A DNA stretch of 32,580 nucleotides, from the NCBI GenBank assembly GCA_964402955.1, contig CAYOEZ010000023.1, forward strand, positions 1 through 32,580. The letters run 5' to 3'. Positions 8,485 to 16,251 of the stretch are shown piece after piece. Below the pieces are notes generated by a model, which ran no database searches, was not told the DNA's origin, and saw only the letters and a program-made list of their open reading frames with translations. A program made the translations under genes and the position numbers. The stretch is from CAYOEZ01 sp964402955 (GTDB taxonomy: Bacteria > Chloroflexota > DTOL01 > DAOUCN01). Each line of letters begins with the position of its first letter. The stretch's first letter is position 1.

Positions 8485-9279
8485 CTAATCCGTGACCAGC
8501 GTTCGCGTCAGCATGTCCCTCTGCTGCTCGCCGATCAGTTCCTCAGTCGAGTGAAGCTTGCCCGTGTTGTCCGTCCAGCGGGCAGAGTTGCAGAACTTGC
8601 AGAAAGTCGCCTTGAGCCTGAAATCGTGGCGGGCCAGCATCGTGCCGACATAGGCGATCGGGTGGAACTCGCTGACATCAAACGTCGCGCCCGGCGGGGG
8701 GCTGCCGAAGGAGATGTAGAACTTGCCGCTAGCGCCCGGACGCCGGCCCTGATGAAAGACCGACCACGTCTCAATAGCGGACTTGACCTCCACCCATTCG
8801 CCATCCGGCTCCTGAACATGTCCCAGTTGCAGGTCGGTCAGCTCAAATCGGAACGGGTGCGGGCAATTGGCCCCGGTCAGCATGATCCGCTGGTCCGACC
8901 TGGCGACTGCGGCCAGGGCATCCGTGATGGGCGAGCCGTCGTCGCGGAAGCCATAGTGGCTCACGTGCGCGTCGTCGAAGATCACATAGCAGCCGACCCA
9001 GGCGTTGTAGTATGGTGACGTCGGATCCATCAGGCTAGAGCAACCATGTGCGGTGAACGCGCCCATCATGTAGTTATTGACTCCAGTGCAGGGGTGACCC
9101 ACTTCCTCGGCGAGAAAGCTACCCAGGTTGCTGCCGAAGTCAATCGATGTGCCGCGCGGCATCCAGCCGGGCACGTTGTGCGGCAACTCAATCTGCACAC
9201 CCCGCTCTTTGCCCGCATTGGGCTGGATATTGGTATACCATGCCACCACCTGGCTCTTCCATTGATTGATCGAGGCCAT
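8485..9279 (-). CDS. Unrecognised protein, 264 residues
   Basis: I do not recognise the family. The protein looks soluble, with no signal peptide or membrane segment. It has an Asn/Gly-rich middle (GVNNYMMGAFTAHGCSS), a short FDDAHVSHYGFRDDGSP segment, an ANCPHPF segment and a CxxC pair near the C-terminus (TFCKFCNSARW) that could bind metal. The start at 9279 is preceded by GGGAGGGAGTG. The stop TAG lies inside the first copy of the adjoining minisatellite (coding strand GGTCACGGATTAG), so the last residues LVTD are repeat-encoded and the native C-terminus may have been different. Its position between the molybdenum hydroxylase and the deaminase suggests, but does not show, a link with purine catabolism. 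Confidence 0.7.
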   Translation of the reverse strand: MASINQWKSQVVAWYTNIQPNAGKERGVQIELPHNVPGWMPRGTSIDFGSNLGSFLAEEVGHPCTGVNNYMMGAFTAHGCSSLMDPTSPYYNAWVGCYVIFDDAHVSHYGFRDDGSPITDALAAVARSDQRIMLTGANCPHPFRFELTDLQLGHVQEPDGEWVEVKSAIETWSVFHQGRRPGASGKFYISFGSPPPGATFDVSEFHPIAYVGTMLARHDFRLKATFCKFCNSARWTDNTGKLHSTEELIGEQQRDMLTRTLVTD

Positions 9280-9315
9280 CACTCCCTCCCTCACACGTAC
9301 TCAGCCTCATCCCAA

Positions 9316-9338
9316 CCTTCTCCGTGCGCGGGAGAAGG
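9316..9338. repeat. Short hairpin CCTTCTCC-N7-GGAGAAGG
   Basis: A perfect 8-bp stem with a 7-nt loop lies between the minisatellite and the unrecognised gene. There is no T-tract on the minus strand after it, so terminator function is doubtful; it resembles a dispersed 'CTCCCCAACCCTTCTCC' intergenic motif. Confidence 0.6.
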
Positions 9339-9354
9339 GGCAGCGCAGCATTTT

Positions 9355-9625
9355 CGTGCCATCCGTGCCCCAATCCGTGACCAACATCCGTGTCATCCGC
9401 GTTCTCAACCTGTTGCCAGCATCCGTGCCATCCGCGTTCTCAACCCGTTGCCAGCATCCGTGTAATCCGAGTTTCCAATCCCTTGCCAGCTCCGTGTAAT
9501 CCGAGTTTCCAATCCGTTTCCAGCATCCGTGTCATCCGCGTTCACAATCCGTGACCAACATGCGTGTCATCCGCGTTCACAATCCGTGACCAACATGCGT
9601 GTCATCCGCGTTCACAATCCGTGAC
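9355..9625. repeat. Minisatellite array with 35-bp units
   Basis: AATCCGTGACCAACATGCGT-type units start at 9546, 9581 and 9616, an exact 35-bp period. Older units to the left (CAA at 9441, 9476, 9510, 9545) keep 34-35 bp spacing. The array has the same orientation as 7930-8484. It begins inside the last codons of the molybdenum hydroxylase gene and fills most of the gap to the next gene. Confidence 0.92.
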
Positions 9626-12605
9626 CAGCCCCTGCTCGGATAGCTCGCCACACCCGTTCGGGCGTCAAAGGGATCTGGCGGATACGCACACCGGTGGCGT
9701 CAAAGACCGCGTTGGCAATGGCCGGCGCTGCTCCGTCGAGGGGTATCTCCGCCACTGCTTTCGCTCCAAACGGGCCCGATGGCTCATAGGTTTCGACCAG
9801 GATAGTCGCCAGCACGGGCATATCCAGCGCCGTATAGATCTTGTACGAATTGAAGTCACGCGTCAGAAGCGCCCCCTTGCCATCATACAGCATCTCTTCG
9901 GACACGCCGTAACCAAGCGCCTGCGCCAGCCCCCCCTCAACCTGCCCCTGCGCCGTCAGAGGGTTGATGATCTTGCCAGCATCGACCGCAGCCACCAGCT
10001 TCAGCACGCGCACCTCGCCCGTCTCGGTGTCGACCGCGACCTCGGCAAACGTGGCCGCAAATGGCGGCGGCGACTCATAGGACATGTGGCTGGCTGTTGC
10101 CATGATCTGGTGCTGCTCATTCCTGTGCAAGGACTGCAAGGCAACCTGCTCGATCGTCACGCTATGCCCTGATGGCGTCCATACCTGGCGGTCATGCAAC
10201 GCCAGCCGCGCCGGGTCTTCTTCCAGCATCTGCGCCGCCACAGCGCAAATCTGTTGGCGCACGTCTTCAGCGGCCTTCTTCACCGCTCCGCCCGAGATGA
10301 AGGTCGTTGAGCTGGCATAGGCGCCGGTGTCGAAGGGTGTCATGTCAGTGTCCGATGAGTACATGATAATGTCGTCGACCGCCACGCCCAGCACCTCGGC
10401 TGCCATCTGCGCCAGAATCGTGTCGGAGCCGGTACCCAGGTCAGTCGCGCCGACGAGCACATTGAACGAGCCATCATCATTGAGCTTGATGCTGGCTGCG
10501 CCCATGTCGAGCCCCGGAATCGCGCTGCCGTGCATGGCGAGCGCCATGCCCACGCCATGTTTGATCGCTCCCGGCCCGCGGCGGCCACGCTTCTCCGCCC
10601 AGCCGATGGCGGCTGCCCCCCTCTCCGTGCATTCGGGCAACCCGCACGTGACAATGTGCTGCGGGAATCCCTCTTTGCCCTCGCCCAGCGCCACCGATAA
10701 CGGATTGTCGTCGCCTGCCCGCAGCCAATTGCGTTTGCGCAGATCCATCGGGTCCATGCCCAGAGCGTGCGCGATCTCATCCATCTGCGATTCCAGAGCG
10801 AAGAAGCCTTGCGGCGCGCCGTAGCCCCGGAACGCCCCCGCCACAGGCAAATTGGTGTAAACCACATCAGCCACAAAACGCACATTGGGCGCATGATAGA
10901 GCGGCAACGCCTTCGAGCCGGTATTCGACTGCACGGTCAGCGAGTGTGCGCCATAAGCGCCCGTGTTGGCCAGCAGCCGCATCTCGTTGGCGACAATCGT
11001 GCCGTCGCGCCTGACGCCCGTCTTCATGCGGATAACCTGAGGGTGGCGCGAGCGGCTGGCGATGAACTCCTCCTCGCGCGTGTACTCGAGCCGCACCGGA
11101 TGGCCGGTCTTGATGGTCAGGTGCGCACAGATGTCCTCGATCAGCACTTCCTGCTTGACGCCGAAACCACCGCCGATGCGCGGCTTGATCACGCGGATGC
11201 GCTTGGGCGGCAGGCCGATCAGCGGGGCGATGATGCGCCGCACATGGAACGGCACCTGCGTGCTCGTCCGCACGACCAGACGATTGTCCTCATCCCAATA
11301 CGTTATCGTCACGTGCGGCTCGATGGGCGTCTGCTGCACCTGGGGCACAACGTACTCGTTCTCGATCACCAGATCAGACTCGGCAAATCCCCTGTCCACA
11401 TCGCCCAATGCCGCTTCGATGTGCGCGGCCAGGTTGCGTTTGGCGTCGTGGATGCCCCAGGCGTCACTCTCATCGTGGATGACGGGGGCGCCGGGGATCA
11501 TTGCCTGCGCCGGGTCAAGAACAGCCGGAAGAAGCTCGTAATCCACCTCGATCAGCTCAACAGCCTTCTGCGCGATCGCCAGCGACTCAGCGGCCACCGC
11601 AGCCACTCGGTCGCCCACAAATCTTACCTTGTTGTCGAGGCTAACCTGATCGTGCGGCCCAGGCTCAGGCCACGACTGTCCGGCCGTCGTGTAGATCACG
11701 CGCGCCACATCCTGGTGTGTCAGTACCGCGTGCACACCCGGCAGCGCTCTGGCCTTGCTGGCGTCGATCTTCATGATGCGGGCGTGAGCGTGCGGGCTAA
11801 GCAGCAGCTTGGCATATAGCATCCCACGCAGCTCAATGTCGTCGGTGAAGGCTGGACGCCCCGTTGCCAGCTTCACCCCGTCCACCTTGCGCTCCGGCTT
11901 GCCCACCACGCGCAGCGGCGAGGCAACGGCGATCTGCTTGGCCAAGGCTGCGCCAACACTCTCCGCTGCCGTAGGGGCAGGTCTGAGACCTGCCCTCTCA
12001 TCTTCCTCAGGCTGGGCAGGTCTCAGACCTGCCCCTACACGTTCATCCCCGTCATCTGGCCGCCAGAAGGGCGGATACAGGGCCATGGGCTGGATGTCGC
12101 CACCGCCCCATTGTTCTCCCCCCAAGGTCGGGCGGCCGGGGGGGCGTCCCCGCATCTCACGCGCCGCTGCCAGCACCGCCTCCACCGGCTTCTTATAGCC
12201 TGTGCAGCGGCAGAGCACGCCCGCCAGAGCGTCGCGCACTTGGGCCTCGGTCGGGTCAGGGTTCTGCGCCAGCAAGGCCGCCGCCGCCAGCACCAGCCCC
12301 GGCGTACAATAGCCACACTGGATAGCGCCGTGATCGATGAACGCCTGCTGCAGCGGGTGCAGGCTCTGCGCTGTGCCGATCCCTTCAATCGTGGTGATGC
12401 AGGCGCCGTCGCACTGGGCTGCCAGCCGCGTACAGGAGTTCATCAGCACGCCGTTGATCAACACGGCGCAGGCGCCGCATGTGCCATCGTCGCAGCCGTG
12501 TTTAACGCCAAAGTATCCCTCGCGGCGTAGGACATCGAGCAAGCGGTCGGACGGAGCAACATCCAACGTCTTTGTATTGCCATTGATGACGAGTCCAATT
12601 TTCAT
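9612..12605 (-). CDS. xdhD: Fused 2Fe-2S / molybdopterin-binding hydroxylase (XdhD-like, selenium-dependent xanthine dehydrogenase type)
   Basis: This 997-residue protein fuses two subunits that are often separate. Residues 1-155 carry two 2Fe-2S clusters: plant-type C38, C43, C46, C58, and C97, C100, C132, C134 in QCGYCTPG...LCRCTGY. The rest is the molybdopterin domain: IGGGFGVKQE, AFRGYGAPQGFFALE, and GPFGAKAVAEIP near the C-terminus with the expected catalytic Glu. Neighbouring YqeB and SsnA favour the selenium-dependent purine hydroxylase branch over CO dehydrogenase or aldehyde oxidoreductase; the substrate is inferred. It starts at 12605 with an ATGA overlap on the FAD subunit, so the two are coupled. 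A palindromic repeat is translated in the inter-domain linker (about residues 190-212). The stop TGA lies within the 35-bp minisatellite. Confidence 0.9.
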   Translation of the reverse strand: MKIGLVINGNTKTLDVAPSDRLLDVLRREGYFGVKHGCDDGTCGACAVLINGVLMNSCTRLAAQCDGACITTIEGIGTAQSLHPLQQAFIDHGAIQCGYCTPGLVLAAAALLAQNPDPTEAQVRDALAGVLCRCTGYKKPVEAVLAAAREMRGRPPGRPTLGGEQWGGGDIQPMALYPPFWRPDDGDERVGAGLRPAQPEEDERAGLRPAPTAAESVGAALAKQIAVASPLRVVGKPERKVDGVKLATGRPAFTDDIELRGMLYAKLLLSPHAHARIMKIDASKARALPGVHAVLTHQDVARVIYTTAGQSWPEPGPHDQVSLDNKVRFVGDRVAAVAAESLAIAQKAVELIEVDYELLPAVLDPAQAMIPGAPVIHDESDAWGIHDAKRNLAAHIEAALGDVDRGFAESDLVIENEYVVPQVQQTPIEPHVTITYWDEDNRLVVRTSTQVPFHVRRIIAPLIGLPPKRIRVIKPRIGGGFGVKQEVLIEDICAHLTIKTGHPVRLEYTREEEFIASRSRHPQVIRMKTGVRRDGTIVANEMRLLANTGAYGAHSLTVQSNTGSKALPLYHAPNVRFVADVVYTNLPVAGAFRGYGAPQGFFALESQMDEIAHALGMDPMDLRKRNWLRAGDDNPLSVALGEGKEGFPQHIVTCGLPECTERGAAAIGWAEKRGRRGPGAIKHGVGMALAMHGSAIPGLDMGAASIKLNDDGSFNVLVGATDLGTGSDTILAQMAAEVLGVAVDDIIMYSSDTDMTPFDTGAYASSTTFISGGAVKKAAEDVRQQICAVAAQMLEEDPARLALHDRQVWTPSGHSVTIEQVALQSLHRNEQHQIMATASHMSYESPPPFAATFAEVAVDTETGEVRVLKLVAAVDAGKIINPLTAQGQVEGGLAQALGYGVSEEMLYDGKGALLTRDFNSYKIYTALDMPVLATILVETYEPSGPFGAKAVAEIPLDGAAPAIANAVFDATGVRIRQIPLTPERVWRAIRAGAGHGL
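11971..12038. repeat. Palindromic repeat element translated in frame inside the hydroxylase gene
   Basis: Two perfect 25-bp arms (11971-11995 and 12014-12038) enclose an 18-bp loop. Each arm is itself almost fully palindromic, with GGGCAGGTCT and AGACCTGCCC around one central base, so three-stem structures are possible. On the minus strand the two arms encode two copies of AGLRPA separated by a charged stretch, in the linker between the iron-sulphur and molybdopterin domains. It has the look of an intergenic REP-like element that has become protein coding. Confidence 0.9.
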
Positions 12606-13447
12606 CGTCCCGCCTCCCCGCCCATGCACTGCTGCACGGCGCGTCGCAGCAGCACGCCCAGCATCTCGGAGCGGTACTCGCTGCTGCCCACAATGTCCGA
12701 AAGGGGCAAGACCTCTTTCATCTGCACGTCAATCGCCTTCTTGATGTCGGCGTCGCTGAGGCGCGAGCCGCGCAGCAGCCGCTCGGCGCACGTCAGGCGG
12801 ATCGGCGTCTTGTCAACCCCTCCCGCTGCCAGACGGACATCCTTGCACACCCCATGGTCACAGCGCAGAACGGCTGCGACATTGACAATGGCATGATCGG
12901 ACGGCAGCCGGGAGATGCGCAGATAGGCCGAGCGCCAATCCGACGACGCCAGCGGCAAGCGCACCTCAAGCAGCAACTTCACATGGGCAGACACGCCTCC
13001 ATTAGCCAGCGCATCCTCCAGGCACATGCTGTCGCCAGAGGCGGAGACAATGGCCGCGTCCAGCGCCAACAGGGCCACGACAAGGTCATTGGCCACACCA
13101 CACGAGAGGATGCTCCCCCCCACGGTTGCGCAGTTGCGGATGGTGCGCGTCGCCGTATCGTGAGCAGCCGTTGCCAACAGCCCCCCGGCAAAGCCGTCAA
13201 GCAGCGGCGAGTCCACCAGGCTCTGCAACGTTGTCATGGCGCCGATCTCAAGGTTGTCCTGTCCGCGGCGGATGTAGTCCAGCCCCAGGCCGCTCAGGTC
13301 AATCACAGTCTGCGGCGCCGCATCGCGGCGCGCCAGCAAATCCGTGCCGCCGGCCAGCGCCACGGCGCGCCCGTTGCGTCGCTGCAAAAGGCGCAGCGCC
13401 TCATCTACAGTCGTTGGCTTATGGTATGCCGTCACACCTGGCAACAT
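12602..13447 (-). CDS. ygfM: FAD-binding subunit of molybdenum hydroxylase (CoxM/YgfM family)
   Basis: This 281-residue protein passes electrons between the iron-sulphur clusters of its partner and NAD or another acceptor through FAD. Seen motifs are ALAGGTDLLARR, IGAMTTLQSLVDSPLL and TRTIRNCATVGGSI, the two FAD-binding loops of the CoxM/XdhB family, and a C-terminal CO-dehydrogenase-flavoprotein type domain (AAGGVDKTPIRL). Length is normal. GGGAGG lies 5-6 nt before the ATG. The stop overlaps the start of the fused hydroxylase by 4 nt, strong evidence that the two products form one complex. Confidence 0.9.
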   Translation of the reverse strand: MLPGVTAYHKPTTVDEALRLLQRRNGRAVALAGGTDLLARRDAAPQTVIDLSGLGLDYIRRGQDNLEIGAMTTLQSLVDSPLLDGFAGGLLATAAHDTATRTIRNCATVGGSILSCGVANDLVVALLALDAAIVSASGDSMCLEDALANGGVSAHVKLLLEVRLPLASSDWRSAYLRISRLPSDHAIVNVAAVLRCDHGVCKDVRLAAGGVDKTPIRLTCAERLLRGSRLSDADIKKAIDVQMKEVLPLSDIVGSSEYRSEMLGVLLRRAVQQCMGGEAGR

Positions 13448-13460
13448 GCAAACCTCCCAG

Positions 13461-13549
13461 GGTCTAGGGTTCAGGGTTCAGGGTAGGGGGTATCCATGCA
13501 AGGCCGATACCCTATGCCCTATACCCTCTACCCTCTACCCCGTCCCCTA
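13461..13549. repeat. CCCTA-rich intergenic repeat with imperfect inverted halves
   Basis: The left half contains TAGGGTTCAGGGTTCAGGGT and the right half CCCTATACCCTCTACCCTCT, forming an imperfect inverted repeat around about 13495. It occupies nearly the whole gap between the amidase gene and the FAD subunit gene. The amidase stop codon TAG (minus strand, 13549-13547) lies in its first bases. Confidence 0.8.
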
Positions 13550-14305
13550 TCGAACATCAATGACCGCGCCGCGTGGCAGGTTGATTATCTCCGCTGGCGC
13601 CACTGTCTCGACAAGCGACGCCGAGTAGAGCCGCTCAAGCGTCAGTTGATTGGAGAGAGGATAAAGCGTGCCGCTCTTGATCAGGTACACCTGCGGCGCG
13701 TCGGCTGTCTTGACCAGGCGGCCGATACTCGCCAGTTTGGCCTGCAAATCGGTGACTTGCTTCTGCAACTTCTTGAGTGGGTCGCCCGCGGTCACGGCCT
13801 TGGCCAGCTCTGCGAGCAGTCGATCCCAGGGTAGGCCGGCGCCAGGACAATTGAGCCGGTTGACGCCGTCGATGCGATAGTGACCGATGATGTGGTCCCT
13901 GTCAAAAGGGATATTCCAGCGTTGGGCAATCTGCGAGACCAGCCAAATGTCGGAACGGAACATGTCTTCCGTCCAAGGCTCGCCGGTATGCCCTTCATGC
14001 TCGATGCTGATCGTATACAGGTTGGGATTCACGCCATCGATGAGCAGCGGCCAGGCCGGCTTCTTCACCTGACCATTACCCCAGGCAGCATCCGTTTCTT
14101 CGACATATTGGTGAATCTCACCATTCTTGCCGATGGCGTAGTGCGTCGAGCTACCCTCATTACCGGGGCTATTGAACCAGCTATCGCAGCCTGCAAGCGT
14201 TCCTTCAGCGATATGCAGAACAACGGCAATGGGCTGGTAGCCATTGCGCCCATGCACTGCATCGGGATAGCCAAAATACGGTGAGCCAACAAATTTGACG
14301 TCCAT
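13547..14305 (-). CDS. N-acetylmuramoyl-L-alanine amidase (amidase_2 / PGRP-like)
   Basis: This 252-residue protein is predicted to cut the amide bond between MurNAc and L-alanine in peptidoglycan. The zinc ligands of the amidase_2 fold are visible as H31 (VVLHIAEG), H142 (IIGHYRID) and C153 (LNCPGAGLPW), the last being Cys as in T7 lysozyme. STHYAIGKNGEIHQYVEE is the typical core strand pair. After about residue 165 comes a short coiled coil (LKKLQKQVTDLQAKLASI) and a C-terminal domain starting PQVYLIKSGTLYPL that I know only from similar Chloroflexota-like proteins. No signal peptide is visible, as in phage-type endolysins or AmpD-like recyclers. GGAGGAG lies 7 nt before the ATG at 14305. 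The C-terminus ends at the edge of a CCCTA repeat. Confidence 0.88.
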   Translation of the reverse strand: MDVKFVGSPYFGYPDAVHGRNGYQPIAVVLHIAEGTLAGCDSWFNSPGNEGSSTHYAIGKNGEIHQYVEETDAAWGNGQVKKPAWPLLIDGVNPNLYTISIEHEGHTGEPWTEDMFRSDIWLVSQIAQRWNIPFDRDHIIGHYRIDGVNRLNCPGAGLPWDRLLAELAKAVTAGDPLKKLQKQVTDLQAKLASIGRLVKTADAPQVYLIKSGTLYPLSNQLTLERLYSASLVETVAPAEIINLPRGAVIDVR

Positions 14306-14381
14306 CTTTGCGCTCCTCCACCAAATAGAGCCACATTCTATACCAATATCAGAATGAAACAGATATGGAAAGCGAACGGAC

Positions 14382-14569
14382 GAAAAGCCGGACGATCCGC
14401 AGATGACACCCGATGCCCGATGGGGCGGGGCAGGCTCTACTGCGGGGTGAGCTTCGCAGATCAACACCCGATAGACGGGGTGAGCTTCGCAGATAGGACG
14501 ACCGTTGGTCTGCCATCTTTGCCCGAGTCTGCGGCTTTTCATCTGCGTGCATCTGTGTCATCTGCGGAT
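14382..14569. repeat. Composite intergenic repeat: inverted 15-bp ends plus a 33-bp tandem duplication
   Basis: ATCCGCAGATGACAC (14395-14409) is matched by its exact reverse complement at 14555-14569, and GAAAAGCCG (14382-14390) by CGGCTTTTC (14532-14540). Inside, GGGGTGAGCTTCGCAGAT occurs at 14444 and 14477, a 33-bp tandem step. It fills most of the 310-bp gap upstream of the amidase. I see no gene here. Confidence 0.8.
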
Positions 14570-14615
14570 CCCCATACGCACGTGTGTTGTTTCGACCATG
14601 GCAGCAGTTGAGGCA

Positions 14616-15638
14616 CTACTCGATAATCTCCCACGATTTCTGATAGCGATCAAGCAGAGCCTTCGTCGTCGCGTCCATCGGATGCTCGCGTTGCGGCGAT
14701 TCCAGCTCGACCACTTCACCACACAGCTCGGTCGAGAAGTAGCGCAGGCCATTGTCATTGATCAGGGTGACGATTGCGCCCAGATCGGGGTGGCGCTGCG
14801 CAACCTTGAGCGCCGCCGCCACGTTGCAGCCCGACGAAATGCCACAGAAGATGCCTTCTTCGCGCGCCAGCCGCTTCGCCATCGTGATCGACTCGTCCGA
14901 AGTGGTCAGGACGACGCCAGTGAGCAGGCTGACATCGAGCACGGGCGGGATAAAGCCATCGCCGATGCCCTCGATTTTATGCATGCCCCAGGTGCGGCGC
15001 GCCAGCAACGGGCACTCCGCCGGCTCGACGGCGTACACTTTGAGCGACGGCTTCTTCTCACACAGGAAACGCGCCACGCCGGTGATTGTGCCGCCGGTGC
15101 CCTGCGAGAGGACGATCGCATCCACGGCGCCGTCCGTCTGATCCCATATCTCTGGACCGGTTGTCATGTAGTGAGCGCGGGGGTTATCGGGATTCTCGAA
15201 CTGGCCGACTTTCCAGTATGTGCCAGGCGCGCGAGCCATGATCTCCTTGACCTTCTCCAACACCAGGTCAACATCGCTCTCAGCGCCCGGCGTCAACACA
15301 AGCTCCGCGCCATAAGCCAGATCCACCTTGCGCCGCTCTATGCTCATGCCCGCAGGCATAACGATCACACAGCGGTAACCTTTGACGGCGGCAACCATTG
15401 AGGTGGCGATGCCAGTATTGCCCGTCGTACCCTCGATGATGGTCATGCCAGGCTTCAGGTCGCCGCGTTTCTCCGCTGCCTCGACCATGCGGAAGAGGAT
15501 GCGATCCTTGAGCGAGCCGCTGGGGTTGAAATACTCCAGCTTGGCCAGCACCTGCGGCTTCACGCCTGCTGTCACCTTATTCAGACGGACGAGAGGAGTA
15601 TTGCCAATCGCATCAAAAACATTGCGTGCGATCTTCAT
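14616..15638 (-). CDS. Cysteine synthase family PLP enzyme (CysK/CBS-like)
   Basis: This 340-residue enzyme is of fold-type II PLP type. Motifs: IGNTPLVRL near the N-terminus, NPSGSLKDRI with the PLP lysine K44, EGTTGNTGIATSMVAA (substrate loop), VLSQGTGGTITGV (phosphate-binding loop) and GIFCGISSGCNVAAAL near the C-terminus. This matches O-acetylserine sulfhydrylase / cystathionine beta-synthase enzymes; the sulphur donor and acceptor cannot be told apart by eye. NPSGSLKDR differs slightly from the common NPGGSVKDR. AGGAG lies 6 nt before the ATG at 15638, and the GNAT gene overlaps the start by 4 nt. It could provide cysteine or a specialised amino acid. Confidence 0.9.
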   Translation of the reverse strand: MKIARNVFDAIGNTPLVRLNKVTAGVKPQVLAKLEYFNPSGSLKDRILFRMVEAAEKRGDLKPGMTIIEGTTGNTGIATSMVAAVKGYRCVIVMPAGMSIERRKVDLAYGAELVLTPGAESDVDLVLEKVKEIMARAPGTYWKVGQFENPDNPRAHYMTTGPEIWDQTDGAVDAIVLSQGTGGTITGVARFLCEKKPSLKVYAVEPAECPLLARRTWGMHKIEGIGDGFIPPVLDVSLLTGVVLTTSDESITMAKRLAREEGIFCGISSGCNVAAALKVAQRHPDLGAIVTLINDNGLRYFSTELCGEVVELESPQREHPMDATTKALLDRYQKSWEIIE

Positions 15639-16192
15639 GTTGTCTCCTGTGTCCTCCCCACCCACTCGCGGCGGAGTATTCCATAGATGCAGACATCGTG
15701 CCATGCCCCATGGCGGAACATGGCCAAGCGCATCGTCCCCTCGCAGGCGAAGCCCAAACGCTCCAGCAACCGCCTCGATGGTACGTTCTCAGCATCGGTG
15801 TAGGCTGACACGCGCTCCACTGGATAGCCGGCGAACAGGTAGTCGAGCAGCAGCGCGAGCGCTTCTCCGGCGTAGCCTTTGCCGCGATAGCTCGGTTCGG
15901 CGATGCCATAGCCGATGTCGATTCCTGGCACGTCGGGATCGGGGAAGTGCGAGCTGCTGTAGCGCACAAAGCCGATTGGTAGGTGCTCCTGCGCCAGCTC
16001 GACAATCAGGAATGCCCCGTCGCGGGAGAGCAACCCATTCTGGGCATACTGGCCCGCCAGGAGCCGGGCGTGCTCGAGTTGGAAACGCTGGTACTCGCCG
16101 CTCGCCTTGGCTGGATCGGCCGCCCACGCGGCCAGAACCGGCACGTCCTGATCCTGCAGCGGACGAACAATGACCCGCTGGCCGTTCAGCAT
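15635..16192 (-). CDS. GNAT-family N-acetyltransferase (RimJ/RimL-like)
   Basis: This 185-residue protein has an N-terminal RVIVRPLQDQDVPVLAAW, the acetyl-CoA-binding motif A GYGIAEPSYRGKGYAGEAL and the C-terminal NVPSRRLLERLGFACEGTMR typical of RimJ/RimL-type acetyltransferases. GGAGG lies about 9 nt before the ATG. Its stop overlaps the cysteine-synthase start (ATGA), so the two are translationally coupled. Serine acetylation to supply O-acetylserine is tempting, but serine acetyltransferases are a different fold, so I do not claim it. The acceptor is unknown. Confidence 0.87.
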   Translation of the reverse strand: MLNGQRVIVRPLQDQDVPVLAAWAADPAKASGEYQRFQLEHARLLAGQYAQNGLLSRDGAFLIVELAQEHLPIGFVRYSSSHFPDPDVPGIDIGYGIAEPSYRGKGYAGEALALLLDYLFAGYPVERVSAYTDAENVPSRRLLERLGFACEGTMRLAMFRHGAWHDVCIYGILRREWVGRTQETT

Positions 16193-16251
16193 GTGACATC
16201 CCCTCCAATGTCGATCCGATGCATCGGCGTCGCCGCACGTGGTGGCATCGT

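Noticed and set aside
7167..9625. The repeat arrays as CRISPR
   Set aside because: Units follow one another without unique spacers, vary in sequence, and show a 35/61/63-bp nested period. No cas gene is present.
9612..12605. Selenocysteine in the molybdenum hydroxylase
   Set aside because: There is no in-frame TGA within the gene; selenium in this group is a non-protein ligand.
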